DNA of 64,000 bases, taken from Pseudobdellovibrionaceae bacterium (GTDB lineage: Bacteria > Bdellovibrionota > Bdellovibrionia > Bdellovibrionales > Bdellovibrionaceae). Below are positions 44,316 to 51,961 of the stretch, one piece after another. The notes beneath the pieces are model-generated. The model saw nothing but the letters and a program-made list of their open reading frames with translations. It searched no databases and had not been told where the DNA came from. Made by a program: the position numbers and the translations under genes. Every line of letters starts with the position of its first letter. Position 1 is the first letter of the stretch. The stretch is taken from the NCBI GenBank assembly GCA_019637915.1, contig JAHBUV010000001.1, forward strand, positions 2,450,565 through 2,514,564, given 5' to 3'.

Positions 44316-45458
44316 ATGGATGATGCGGCTCTGGTGAAGGACAACGGTGAATCGAACACCGGGGAAGTCCGTCCCCCCGTCAAGAAAATCAAGGTCGTCA
44401 TCAGCGACTTGCATCTGGGCAAGGGCCGCATTTTGGAAAACGGCGGTCTCAACTCCCTCGAGGAATTCTACTACGGCGAGAAGCTTGTCGAATTCATCCA
44501 CTACTATTCCACGGGCATTTACCGCGACCACGAGGTGGAGCTCGTCATCAACGGCGATTTCCTGAACTGCCTGCAGGTCGATTACCGCGGCCACTTCCTG
44601 ACGGTCATCACCGAGCAGGTCGCCCTCGAGGTCATCCAGAGCATCGTGCGCGGCCACGAGAAGGTCTTCAAGGCCATGGGGGAGTTCGCCTCGCGCCCGG
44701 GCAAGTCGATCACCTACATCGTCGGCAACCACGATCAGTCCATGCTGTGGCCGGCCTGCCGCAATTACCTGAACCAGGTGATCGGCGCGCAGATCCGCTA
44801 CAAGAACATCGTCTACTTCTTCGACGGCGTGCACATCGAGCACGGCCACATGCACGAGGCCGCGAACCGCATGGACCCGAAGAAATTCTTCCTGAAGAAG
44901 GACCTGCCGGAACCGATCCTGAACTTGCCTTTCGGTTCGCATTTTTTCGTCGAGCACGTCCTGCGCATCAAGGAGAAGTACCCGCACATCGACAAGATCC
45001 GCCCCTTCTCGAAGATGATCCGCTGGGCCATGATCAACGAGACCTGGGCCATGGTGGTCACCTTCTGGATGACGGTGTGGTATTTCGTGCGCTCGATCTT
45101 CGTGGCGGACCCGCGCCGCGCCTGGCCTTTCCGCCGCGTCGTGCAGGTGGTTCTGGAGAGCGCCATTTTCCCGGACTTGAGCGAGTCGGCCCGCAAGGTT
45201 TTGCAGGACGAGCGCGTGCACACGGTGATCTTCGGGCACTCCCATGTTTACCAGTACCGGCAGTGGTCCTCGAACAAAGAGTACTTCAACACCGGGACCT
45301 GGACTGAGATCACCTCCCTGGACATCGTGTCCCTGGGCAAGATCACCAAACTGACCTACGTGCTCATCGAATACCCCGAGGACGGCGGGCGCCCGCGCGG
45401 GCGCTTGAAGGAATGGAAGGGGTACCATCGGATCGAGGAAGACGTCGCGGTCAGCTGA
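44316..45458 (+). CDS. Calcineurin-like metallophosphoesterase
   Basis: 380 residues, four bases after the coiled-coil gene. The metal ligands are ordered as in the family: VVISDLHLGKG, VINGDFLNCL, YIVGNHDQSM, HIEHGHMHE and VIFGHSHVYQY. A hydrophobic stretch near residues 238-258 (MINETWAMVVTFWMTVWYFV) may dip into the membrane, and PRRAWPFRR follows. Substrate unknown; LpxH-type lipid hydrolases have similar motifs but are shorter. Its position between a coiled-coil protein and a diguanylate cyclase suggests a link, not proven. Confidence 0.85.
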   Translation: MDDAALVKDNGESNTGEVRPPVKKIKVVISDLHLGKGRILENGGLNSLEEFYYGEKLVEFIHYYSTGIYRDHEVELVINGDFLNCLQVDYRGHFLTVITEQVALEVIQSIVRGHEKVFKAMGEFASRPGKSITYIVGNHDQSMLWPACRNYLNQVIGAQIRYKNIVYFFDGVHIEHGHMHEAANRMDPKKFFLKKDLPEPILNLPFGSHFFVEHVLRIKEKYPHIDKIRPFSKMIRWAMINETWAMVVTFWMTVWYFVRSIFVADPRRAWPFRRVVQVVLESAIFPDLSESARKVLQDERVHTVIFGHSHVYQYRQWSSNKEYFNTGTWTEITSLDIVSLGKITKLTYVLIEYPEDGGRPRGRLKEWKGYHRIEEDVAVS

Positions 45459-45542
45459 AGCCGGGGCGCGCGGGACCCATCCTTGGTCGGGGGGGCTTTT
45501 TGACTGTTCCCAAACCGCCGGGCCCCGATCATAATCTTTGTT

Positions 45543-46472
45543 ATGTCCAACAACCAGGATGACACCAACAATATCGGAGACAAAACCGTCGTCGCTTCCG
45601 GCGACACGCTGAAGAAGTCCATGCCCGCCACGGATTCCGCGCCGCCGGTGGTGGTTGTTTTGTTGGGTCCCACGGCCTATCAGGGGCAGCAGTTCGCCCT
45701 GCAAAGCGGCGCGGTCATCGGCCGCGCCCATGAATCCGAGATCTACATCGACGACCGCAGCCTGTCGCGTTCGCACGCGCGCATCGACATCAAGGGCAGC
45801 GAGGTCACGGTGGTGGACCTGGGGTCGACGAACAAGACCGTGGTGAACGGCCAGGTGCTGGCGCCGATGGCCCCGTGTCATTTGAAAAACAACGACCAGA
45901 TCAAGGCCGGGAACATCATTTTCAAGTTCCTCGAGCGCGGCAGCATCGAGGCGGTGACGAACCAGCAGCTTTTTGAAAAGGCCAACCGCGACGCTTTGAC
46001 GGGGGCTTACTCGAAGGGTGCTTTGATCGCGCGGGCTCCGGAGGCCATCAAGCGCTCGGAGACCGTCAACGAGGCTTTGAGCGTCATCGTTTTCGACATC
46101 GATCATTTCAAAAAAGTGAATGACGTTTACGGCCATCCGGGCGGCGACCACGTCCTGCGCGAGCTCGGCCGCATCGTCGGCAGCAATCTCGTGCGCGGCA
46201 GCGATTTCTTCGCCCGTTACGGCGGCGAGGAGTTCGTGCTGATCCTGGCGGCGACGCCCAGCAAAACCGCCGCGGAAATCGCCGAACGCATCCGTCAGAC
46301 CATTCAGACGACGGAATTCGTGTTTGAGGGCAAGCGCATCCCGGTCACGGTGTCTTTGGGTGTGGCCACGCGCCTGCCGACGGAAACGGAATGGTCGGTG
46401 CTCTTCGACCGCGCCGACAAAGCCCTCTATCAATCCAAACAAAACGGCCGCAACAAAGTCACCGTCGTTTAA
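45543..46472 (+). CDS. dgcB: FHA-GGDEF diguanylate cyclase, DgcB-like
   Basis: 309 residues. An N-terminal tail with a Thr motif (NNIGDKTVVASGDTLKK) precedes an FHA domain (about 50-135): VIGRAHESEIYIDD, LSRSHARIDI, DLGSTNKTVVNGQ. The GGDEF domain (about 150-309) has the active motif YGGEEFVLIL and an intact RxxD inhibitory site RGSD five residues upstream, so it should make c-di-GMP and be feedback-inhibited. The architecture and the following ECF sigma gene match DgcB (Bd0742) of Bdellovibrio, needed for prey invasion and controlled by a phosphorylated tail binding the FHA domain (from memory). Confidence 0.88.
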   Translation: MSNNQDDTNNIGDKTVVASGDTLKKSMPATDSAPPVVVVLLGPTAYQGQQFALQSGAVIGRAHESEIYIDDRSLSRSHARIDIKGSEVTVVDLGSTNKTVVNGQVLAPMAPCHLKNNDQIKAGNIIFKFLERGSIEAVTNQQLFEKANRDALTGAYSKGALIARAPEAIKRSETVNEALSVIVFDIDHFKKVNDVYGHPGGDHVLRELGRIVGSNLVRGSDFFARYGGEEFVLILAATPSKTAAEIAERIRQTIQTTEFVFEGKRIPVTVSLGVATRLPTETEWSVLFDRADKALYQSKQNGRNKVTVV

Positions 46473-46867
46473 AAGGTACCGCCTACTTTCTGGTATCCCA
46501 GCGCATCATCATTCTTGATGTGTCTCTGGTCGGAAGCCTGTCTGCTTTCAGATCCTCTTGTGTTGGTTGCTCACCGATTCGAGTGAGCTTGCCGCCGGAG
46601 GGCATAAAAATCCCTTATGGCGCCCATCAGACATTTATTAATTCATTAAGAATTTCATATATTTAGTGTCATTTTGGCCACTTTCCTCTGGCCTTGTTTT
46701 TGCTCGTTTCCTTGGCAAGGGTCGACGCCGGTTTTCGGGGGATGAACTTTCCGGCAGTCAAGTGATGGAAAGCAAACAGGCTTTCCAAAACAAGAGGCGA
46801 TCGGGTGCGGACATTCGATCGGAAAAAAGTTCAGGTCATTAACCGAAGTTCGACAGGGGGGAGTCAG
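46473..46867 (+). other. Non-coding region before the sigma factor gene (395 bp)
   Basis: No convincing reading frame. The section 46610-46670 is AT-rich (TTATTAATTCATTAAG and TATATTTAG), unlike the rest of the window, and may hold the promoter. Dyads: GCTCAC/GTGAGC at 46569-46588 and TGGAAAGC/GCTTTCCA at 46765-46786. A consensus RpoE-type promoter (GGAACTT with TCTGA/TCAAA) was looked for and not found. Probably holds the regulatory signals of the sigma gene and the 3' end of dgcB. Confidence 0.55.
46765..46786. repeat. Inverted repeat upstream of the ECF sigma gene
   Basis: TGGAAAGC (46765-46772) and GCTTTCCA (46779-46786), perfect 8-bp arms with a six-base centre, about 80 bp before the sigma ATG. 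It could be a regulator site or a leader hairpin. Confidence 0.45.
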
Positions 46868-47491
46868 ATGGTGGGACGAGGTCTTGAAACAAAGACGGAT
46901 CTTGAACTCGTCGGGATCGTGCAAGGCGGGGATCGCCGCGCGTTTTCCGAACTGGTGAAACGGCATCAACGAGGACTGCTGCGCTTGAGTTTGAGGTTTA
47001 TGAAGGATTTGAGTCTGGCCGAGGATGTGGTTCAGGAGAGCTTCATCAAGGCTTACGAGAAACTCGCCGGCTTCGAAGGCCGCAGCGCTTTCAAAAGCTG
47101 GCTCTATCAGATCGCCGTTAACACGGCGAGGAACAAGATCCGTGAGTTCCGGCGGGAGACCACGGACATCGACAAAGTTCACCTGGCGGTGGACGCCGTC
47201 GCCGAGACGACCTTGGTGCACGGTTCGATCGCCGACCTCCTCCAAAAGGAAGTGGAGAAGCTCCCGTTCCGGCAACGGACGGCGTTGGTGCTGCGGGTGT
47301 ACGAGGATCTCAGTTTCAACGAGATCGCACACATCATGGAGTGCCCCTACGACACGGCCAAGGCGAATTATCGCCATGCGCTCATGAAGCTTCGCGAGAC
47401 TTTCGAGAAGCGCCAGGAGCTCAAGTCATGGACGGCGGACGTCGGAGGATTCTGGAGTGAAATGAACCAATACGTGGAGGCAGAAGGATGA
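46868..47491 (+). CDS. ECF (RpoE-like) RNA polymerase sigma factor
   Basis: 207 residues from ATG 46868 with GGGGGGAG seven bases before. Region 2 spans AFSELVKRHQRGLLRLSLRF to AFKSWLYQIAVNTARNKIRE (-10 recognition); region 4 has LPFRQRTALVLRVYEDLSF, EIAHIMECPYDTAKANYRHA (-35 helix-turn-helix). It follows the DgcB-like gene as does the RpoE-like Bd0743 in Bdellovibrio, where such sigma factors influence heat-shock and predation genes (from memory). Its stop overlaps the next small gene (ATGA), the classic sigma/anti-sigma arrangement. Confidence 0.93.
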   Translation: MVGRGLETKTDLELVGIVQGGDRRAFSELVKRHQRGLLRLSLRFMKDLSLAEDVVQESFIKAYEKLAGFEGRSAFKSWLYQIAVNTARNKIREFRRETTDIDKVHLAVDAVAETTLVHGSIADLLQKEVEKLPFRQRTALVLRVYEDLSFNEIAHIMECPYDTAKANYRHALMKLRETFEKRQELKSWTADVGGFWSEMNQYVEAEG

Positions 47492-47724
47492 AAAAAACAA
47501 CCCCCCTGATCCAATGGCATAAAACGCTGCGGTCCGAAGGCGATGTCGAAATCCCGATGGACCCGGCTTATTACGAGGCCCTGCATGATCGTATCATGTC
47601 GGCCGTCGCGAAGACCGAGATGAAGCCGGAACCATGGTACGCCCGCCCAGGCCGTTTGCTCCGCGCACCATGGCGTTCCTGGTTCGTTCCCGCGCCGTCC
47701 TCCGCCCCGTCGTCCCGCTCTTGA
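47488..47724 (+). CDS. Putative truncated anti-sigma factor
   Basis: 78 residues starting with ATG in the sigma stop (ATGA). MDPAYYEALHDRIMSAVAKT and RLLRAPWRSWFVPAP look like the cytoplasmic segment of a membrane anti-sigma factor just before its transmembrane helix, but the frame then ends in SSAPSSRS without any hydrophobic segment. Neither of the other frames continues with a helix, so this is either a soluble mini-protein or a shortened remnant. The coupling to the sigma gene suggests it still controls it. Function inferred from position. Confidence 0.55.
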   Translation: MKKTTPLIQWHKTLRSEGDVEIPMDPAYYEALHDRIMSAVAKTEMKPEPWYARPGRLLRAPWRSWFVPAPSSAPSSRS

Positions 47725-47817
47725 TCCACCCCTCCCTGAAGAATCACCCGCCGGCCCGGCAATCTCTGGACAAGCCCGGGCGGGCAGGGTTATGACAGTT
47801 CCAATTCCATTCCTCAA

Positions 47818-47893
47818 GCAAGCGTAACTCAGTTGGTAGAGTGCCACCTTCCCAAGGTGGATGTCGCGAGTTCGACCCTCGTCGCTTGCTCCA
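47818..47893 (+). tRNA. tRNA-Gly (anticodon CCC)
   Basis: Complete 76-nt cloverleaf: acceptor GCAAGCG/CGCTTGC, D arm AACTCAGTTGGTAGAGT, anticodon stem CCACC/GGTGG with loop TTCCCAA (CCC), T arm GAGTTCGACCCTC, discriminator T and encoded CCA. Six T follow, which may help end the transcript. Confidence 0.96.
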
Positions 47894-47919
47894 TTTTTTC
47901 CTGAGAGAGAGAACCGTCG

Positions 47920-48606
47920 TTACTGCCGCCCCACGCGCGCGGGAGCGGAAGGGTTTTTCCGGGGGTGCGTCGGGGGCGCCGGCGGGGCTTTGGCCACGCT
48001 TTGGATTTTGATGCCGGCTTTTTCAAAGGTCACGCGCGGGAAAGGCCCCTTCGGGCATTCGATGATCATGCGCTGGCCCGGGGCTTCCGGGCTGGTGAGC
48101 ACGAGGACCTGTTGCGGGACGATGCGCGCGCGTTCCTGCGAGCTCAGGAAATCGCGGCAGGGGTTGAGGGAACGCCGGATCTTCTCCAGCTCCTTGCTCT
48201 CCAGGCTGCTGATCTTCTCGCTCTCTTTGGATCGTCCCGCGCTCTCGAGTTTGTCGAGGCGGTCCTGCGTCCTGCGGCGCAGGCTCTCGGCGGCCTGGTC
48301 GCGGCAGCGGCGGTCCGTGACCTCCTGCTTTTTGTAGGAACGCAAATCCCAGGTCAGGGCTTTTTTCAACGTGATCTTGCCGTCGGCGGGATTGAGAAGA
48401 ATCTGGCAACCCCGCGAGCCCTCGCCCAAGCGGCGCTGGGCGCCGCCGCCGTCCAAAGGGTTGAACACGAAGCCGGCGGGGAACACGAAGGCGTTCACGC
48501 TCTGGTCTTTGACCGGCATCGCGTCTTTCGGGGACACTTTGGATGATTTCGTCGCCGCAACCGGAGCCGCGGAAGAGATGGCCAAACTCAAAACAATAGA
48601 CAACAT
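47920..48606 (-). CDS. Secreted protein of unknown function
   Basis: 228 residues from ATG 48606; the frame is open further upstream but the signal peptide (MLSIVLSLAISSAAPVAA) begins here. The mature part has several Cys (RGCQILLN, DRRCRDQ, NPCRDFL, IIECPKG) and a charged helical middle (ESAGRSKESEKISSLESKEL), with a Pro-rich end. No family recognised. Divergent from the 578-residue secreted protein gene at 48779, with 172 bp between the starts. Confidence 0.65.
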   Translation of the reverse strand: MLSIVLSLAISSAAPVAATKSSKVSPKDAMPVKDQSVNAFVFPAGFVFNPLDGGGAQRRLGEGSRGCQILLNPADGKITLKKALTWDLRSYKKQEVTDRRCRDQAAESLRRRTQDRLDKLESAGRSKESEKISSLESKELEKIRRSLNPCRDFLSSQERARIVPQQVLVLTSPEAPGQRMIIECPKGPFPRVTFEKAGIKIQSVAKAPPAPPTHPRKNPSAPARVGRQ

Positions 48607-48778
48607 TCGCGAAACCCTTCCCCCAAAAGCATGCGCCTGTTCGCTTTGATCTTCTAGAAAAAAAAGATTTTTTCGACGCAACCGCTTTTTCCCTCGTGCA
48701 ACGGGGATTCTTCCGTTGACAGCAAAATCGCAAAACTGATCGCATTGAAGGGGTCGATCGAAATGGAGGGAATCATTG

Positions 48779-50515
48779 ATGAGACAGATGAAGATCATGC
48801 TGACCGTCACGATGATGGTCGCTGGTTCAATGAACGCTTCGGCGGCGGAGGAATCGCCCGAGCGGATTTTGGAAACACGTTTGCAACAATCCCGTCAGCA
48901 GTCGGAGCAAGGCGCGCGCGTCGTCCCCGGCGCGGCGAAAACCCTGCTGGCCCTTCGCGGGCTCGCCGCGGATCCCGAGGCGCGGGCCAAACCCTGCGCG
49001 GAAACGTCCTGGGTGACTTTCGGCGGCCGTTACGCCCTGAGCGTGGAAGCCGATACGGAAACGGCCACGCGCAAGTTCTGCCGCATCTATGACCTGTCTT
49101 TCCCCACGCTGCGCACGCTGTTCGGCAAGCCGGTCTCGAAACTGCCGGTGGAGCGTTTGAGCGCCCGCGATTACCTGAACTGGGCGGAAGGGAAATACGA
49201 TCGCGTTTACAACAAGCTCGAGGAGGCGAAGAAGAACTTCGAGCCTTCCCGCGCCGTCCGCGCCAGCTGGATCGCGGGCATCCCGTTCAGCGACTCGCCC
49301 GCCGGTCTGAAGGCGCAATCCCTGCGCTCCGCGGGTCAGCTGCCGCTGACTTTCCGCGCGTCGGACCTGCAAGTCGGCGACTTCCGCCTGAGCGATCGCG
49401 ACCGCGCGCAAGTGCGGCAGCTGTTCGCGGAGGCCAAAACCGCGAACGGCGGTTTGAGCCCGCAAATGACGGCCATGGAAAACATGTGGGACGAACTCTC
49501 CGTGCGTCCGAAGTCTTTCCTGGAAAAGATCCGCTTCGACTGGAACGACGCCGAAAAGGTCTACGAGATTTTCCTCGAGGCGCAGTTCCTGCCGATCAAC
49601 GGCCCCGTCGCGCTGGTGGATTACAACGCCCAGTACAAGCCGGCCGTGGAAGCCATGCTGCGCTCGGTGGTGAATTCCGTGTTGCGCAGCCTCGCCCAGG
49701 CCATCCCGCACCCGGTGGCGCGCAATCTCGTGACCATCGCCGTGGACGACGGTTTCCAGTTCGTCGAGATGACCTACAACTACCAGATGAACCAGCTGGA
49801 AGGCGTCCTGCGCGCCGGACTGAACCAGGAGGCCCGCATCGACGCCGACCTCCTGAAGGTGCAGCAGGGGATGAACATCCTCTTCGGTTCGCGCTCGAAC
49901 CTGCTGGTGGAATACATCATGGCCCTGGCCCAGGGGAAAAAGTTCAGCTGGGAGGAGATCGACAAGATCGGCCGCACCGCCCGCTACCGCGCCGAGAAGG
50001 CCCGCGACATCAGCATGAACAACATGAACTCGCGGCTGGTGCTGCGCGATCATTGCAGCATGGAGCTGGTGCACGGCTACTTCGGCATCTGCACGAAGAA
50101 GGGCGTGAAGGATTCGCTGCGCTCGCTGATCAGCACGCGCGTCAGTTTCTACTGGAACTGGGGACCGCCGGTGATCCACCGCTACGAACTGCCCGCCGAG
50201 GCCACCCTGCTGCGTTCGACCTCGTGGCTGCTGTCGGCCGCCGTGCGCGTCTTCGAGATGCCGCTGCCGGCTTTCCTGACCAATGAGCTGTCGAAGCAGT
50301 TGAAGACCTTCGCGACGTCGGGCATGACGGACGAGGCCTTCCTGAAGAGCAGCCTGCTCGTTCAGCAGGCGTCCCGGCCCCTGGCGCCCGAGGACCAGAA
50401 CATGATGAAGTGGCTCTACATCCAGAACATCAACCCCTTCCTGCCTCACACGGCGGGCGCGGAACAGAAAATCATCGAAGCGAACGCCAGGCTTCTTGGT
50501 TTGAAAGCATTGTAA
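48779..50515 (+). CDS. Large secreted protein of unknown function
   Basis: 578 residues from ATG 48779 with GGAGGG upstream. Signal peptide MRQMKIMLTVTMMVAGSMNA. The mature protein is mostly helical (LEEAKKNFEPSRAVRASWIA, QMTAMENMWDELSVRPKSFL) with Cys in KPCAETS, RKFCRIYD, DHCSMEL and FGICTKK. I do not recognise the family. It is followed 18 bp later by a subtilase gene, so it could be the protease's substrate, chaperone or partner. No catalytic motif seen. Confidence 0.72.
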   Translation: MRQMKIMLTVTMMVAGSMNASAAEESPERILETRLQQSRQQSEQGARVVPGAAKTLLALRGLAADPEARAKPCAETSWVTFGGRYALSVEADTETATRKFCRIYDLSFPTLRTLFGKPVSKLPVERLSARDYLNWAEGKYDRVYNKLEEAKKNFEPSRAVRASWIAGIPFSDSPAGLKAQSLRSAGQLPLTFRASDLQVGDFRLSDRDRAQVRQLFAEAKTANGGLSPQMTAMENMWDELSVRPKSFLEKIRFDWNDAEKVYEIFLEAQFLPINGPVALVDYNAQYKPAVEAMLRSVVNSVLRSLAQAIPHPVARNLVTIAVDDGFQFVEMTYNYQMNQLEGVLRAGLNQEARIDADLLKVQQGMNILFGSRSNLLVEYIMALAQGKKFSWEEIDKIGRTARYRAEKARDISMNNMNSRLVLRDHCSMELVHGYFGICTKKGVKDSLRSLISTRVSFYWNWGPPVIHRYELPAEATLLRSTSWLLSAAVRVFEMPLPAFLTNELSKQLKTFATSGMTDEAFLKSSLLVQQASRPLAPEDQNMMKWLYIQNINPFLPHTAGAEQKIIEANARLLGLKAL

Positions 50516-50533
50516 GGAAAGGAAGATCGGAAG

Positions 50534-51883
50534 ATGAAAAAACAAATTGTTTCCCTCTCTCTGGCCCTTCTCACGGCCTCGGGCGCGCAAGCCGCCCGCG
50601 TCGCCGTGGTCGATTCCGGCACGGATTTTCAGCACGCCTGGTTGAAAAACCACGCGTGGCTGAACGAAAAAGAAATCGCCGGCAACCGCGTCGACGACGA
50701 CAACAACGGCAAGGTGGACGACGTCAGCGGCTGGAATTTCGCGGACTCCTACGGCCGCGTGTTCTTCCCGGAGCACCTGCAGTTGGTGAACCCGATCACC
50801 TACCGCCTGTTCGAGATCATCGCCCATCAGCAGGCGGGCCGGACCACGGACGAGGACAAAAAATTCTGGGAGGAGCATGTGCTCTCCCTGCCGAAACCGC
50901 GCAAGGAAGCCCTGACCGCGCATCTGAATTTCTTCGGTCAGTACGCCCACGGGACCCACGTGGCCGGCATCGTCGCCAGCCAGGATCCCGAAGCCAAGAT
51001 CATGGCGGCGCGGGTGTTCGCCGACGAACCGCCCGCCGAGTACGGCAAGAACAAGGGCTGGAGCCTCAGCGAGATGTTCTACAAACTCCTCGCCATGGCC
51101 AGCAACGGAACCTTCGATCTGGTGGCGGGCTACCTGCACGAGCGCCAGGCCGACGTCGCGAACTACAGCCTGGGCGTGCCCCTGCACAGCATCGCCAAGC
51201 AGGTTCTCGCGCTGCGCGGGGTGAAGGAGCCGACGGCGGCGGAACTTTCCGCCGAAACCAAGCTGGTCTTCGGGCAGTTCGAGCCCCGCGGCCGCGCCTG
51301 GATGACGAGCGCCCCGCACACGCTGTTCGTGATCGCCGCCGGCAATGACGGCAACGACAACGACGCCCTGCCGATGTTCCCGGCCTCGATCCGCGTGGAG
51401 AACGCCGTCAGCGTCGCCGCCACCCAGGATTTCGACAAGCTCGCGAAGTTTTCCAATTACGGCAAACTCTCGGTGGATGTCGCCGCTCCCGGCGTGGCCA
51501 TCGTGAGCTCGGTGCCTGGTTTGGACGCCGGCCGCACGCTGCCGATGTCCGGCACCTCCATGGCCGCCCCTTATGTGACGGGCGTCGCCGCCCGCATCAA
51601 GTCCTTGAACCCGGGCCTCAATCCCGTGCAGATCAAGGAGGTCTTGATGGGCACCGTGGACCGCAAGGACTGGTTGCAGGACAAGGTCATCTCGGCGGGA
51701 ATCGTGAACGCGCAGCGGGCTTACGTGGCCGCGGAAAAAAGCCGCCAGCAGGCCCTGAGCCAGGCCATCGCGGAGTCCCGCGCCCTGGTGGCGGATCAAG
51801 TGTCGGCGCCGGCCCCGGCCGCGTCGACGCTGAAGTCGATCCCGGCGGATCTTCGCCGCATGGCGGACAGCCTGGTGTTCTGA
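50534..51883 (+). CDS. Subtilisin-like serine protease (S8) without visible propeptide
   Basis: 449 residues with signal peptide MKKQIVSLSLALLTASGAQA. The catalytic triad is complete: Asp in VAVVDSGTDFQH (residue about 27), His in YAHGTHVAGIVAS (about 140) and Ser in MSGTSMAAPYVTG (about 340). The first catalytic strand follows the signal cleavage site directly, so the usual I9 propeptide is missing. The oxyanion Asn is in FVIAAGNDGND. A loop of about 110 residues lies between Asp and His, longer than usual. The C-terminal 70 residues are Ala/Ser-rich. Terminator follows. Confidence 0.9.
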   Translation: MKKQIVSLSLALLTASGAQAARVAVVDSGTDFQHAWLKNHAWLNEKEIAGNRVDDDNNGKVDDVSGWNFADSYGRVFFPEHLQLVNPITYRLFEIIAHQQAGRTTDEDKKFWEEHVLSLPKPRKEALTAHLNFFGQYAHGTHVAGIVASQDPEAKIMAARVFADEPPAEYGKNKGWSLSEMFYKLLAMASNGTFDLVAGYLHERQADVANYSLGVPLHSIAKQVLALRGVKEPTAAELSAETKLVFGQFEPRGRAWMTSAPHTLFVIAAGNDGNDNDALPMFPASIRVENAVSVAATQDFDKLAKFSNYGKLSVDVAAPGVAIVSSVPGLDAGRTLPMSGTSMAAPYVTGVAARIKSLNPGLNPVQIKEVLMGTVDRKDWLQDKVISAGIVNAQRAYVAAEKSRQQALSQAIAESRALVADQVSAPAPAASTLKSIPADLRRMADSLVF

Positions 51884-51910
51884 GCGCGAAGGACATGAAC
51901 GTTCCAAAAA

Positions 51911-51945
51911 AGAAAAGGGCTCCGTCAGGAGCCCTTTTCTTTTTG
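51911..51945. terminator. Bidirectional intrinsic terminator
   Basis: AGAAAAGGGCTCC (51911-51923) and GGAGCCCTTTTCT (51928-51940) form a 13-bp stem with a four-base loop GTCA, followed by TTTTTG. Upstream A run makes it work for the minus strand too. It ends the subtilase gene and the convergent OmpA-like gene. Confidence 0.95.
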
Positions 51946-51961
51946 TCTTTCGATCGCGGGA

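Noticed and set aside
46473-46867. RpoE-type autoregulated promoter before the sigma factor
   Set aside because: A GAACTT at about 46744 has no suitably spaced -10 element, so the motif was not called.
47670-47800. Frameshifted continuation of the anti-sigma gene (second frame from an ATG at 47670)
   Set aside because: The peptide has no clear transmembrane helix and no ribosome-binding site; it ends without resemblance to anti-sigma tails.
48827-51907. A 1026-codon open frame on the minus strand opposite the secreted protein and subtilase genes
   Set aside because: Shadow frame rich in His/Gln/Arg; it spans the antisense of two genes with clear signal peptides and a complete S8 triad.
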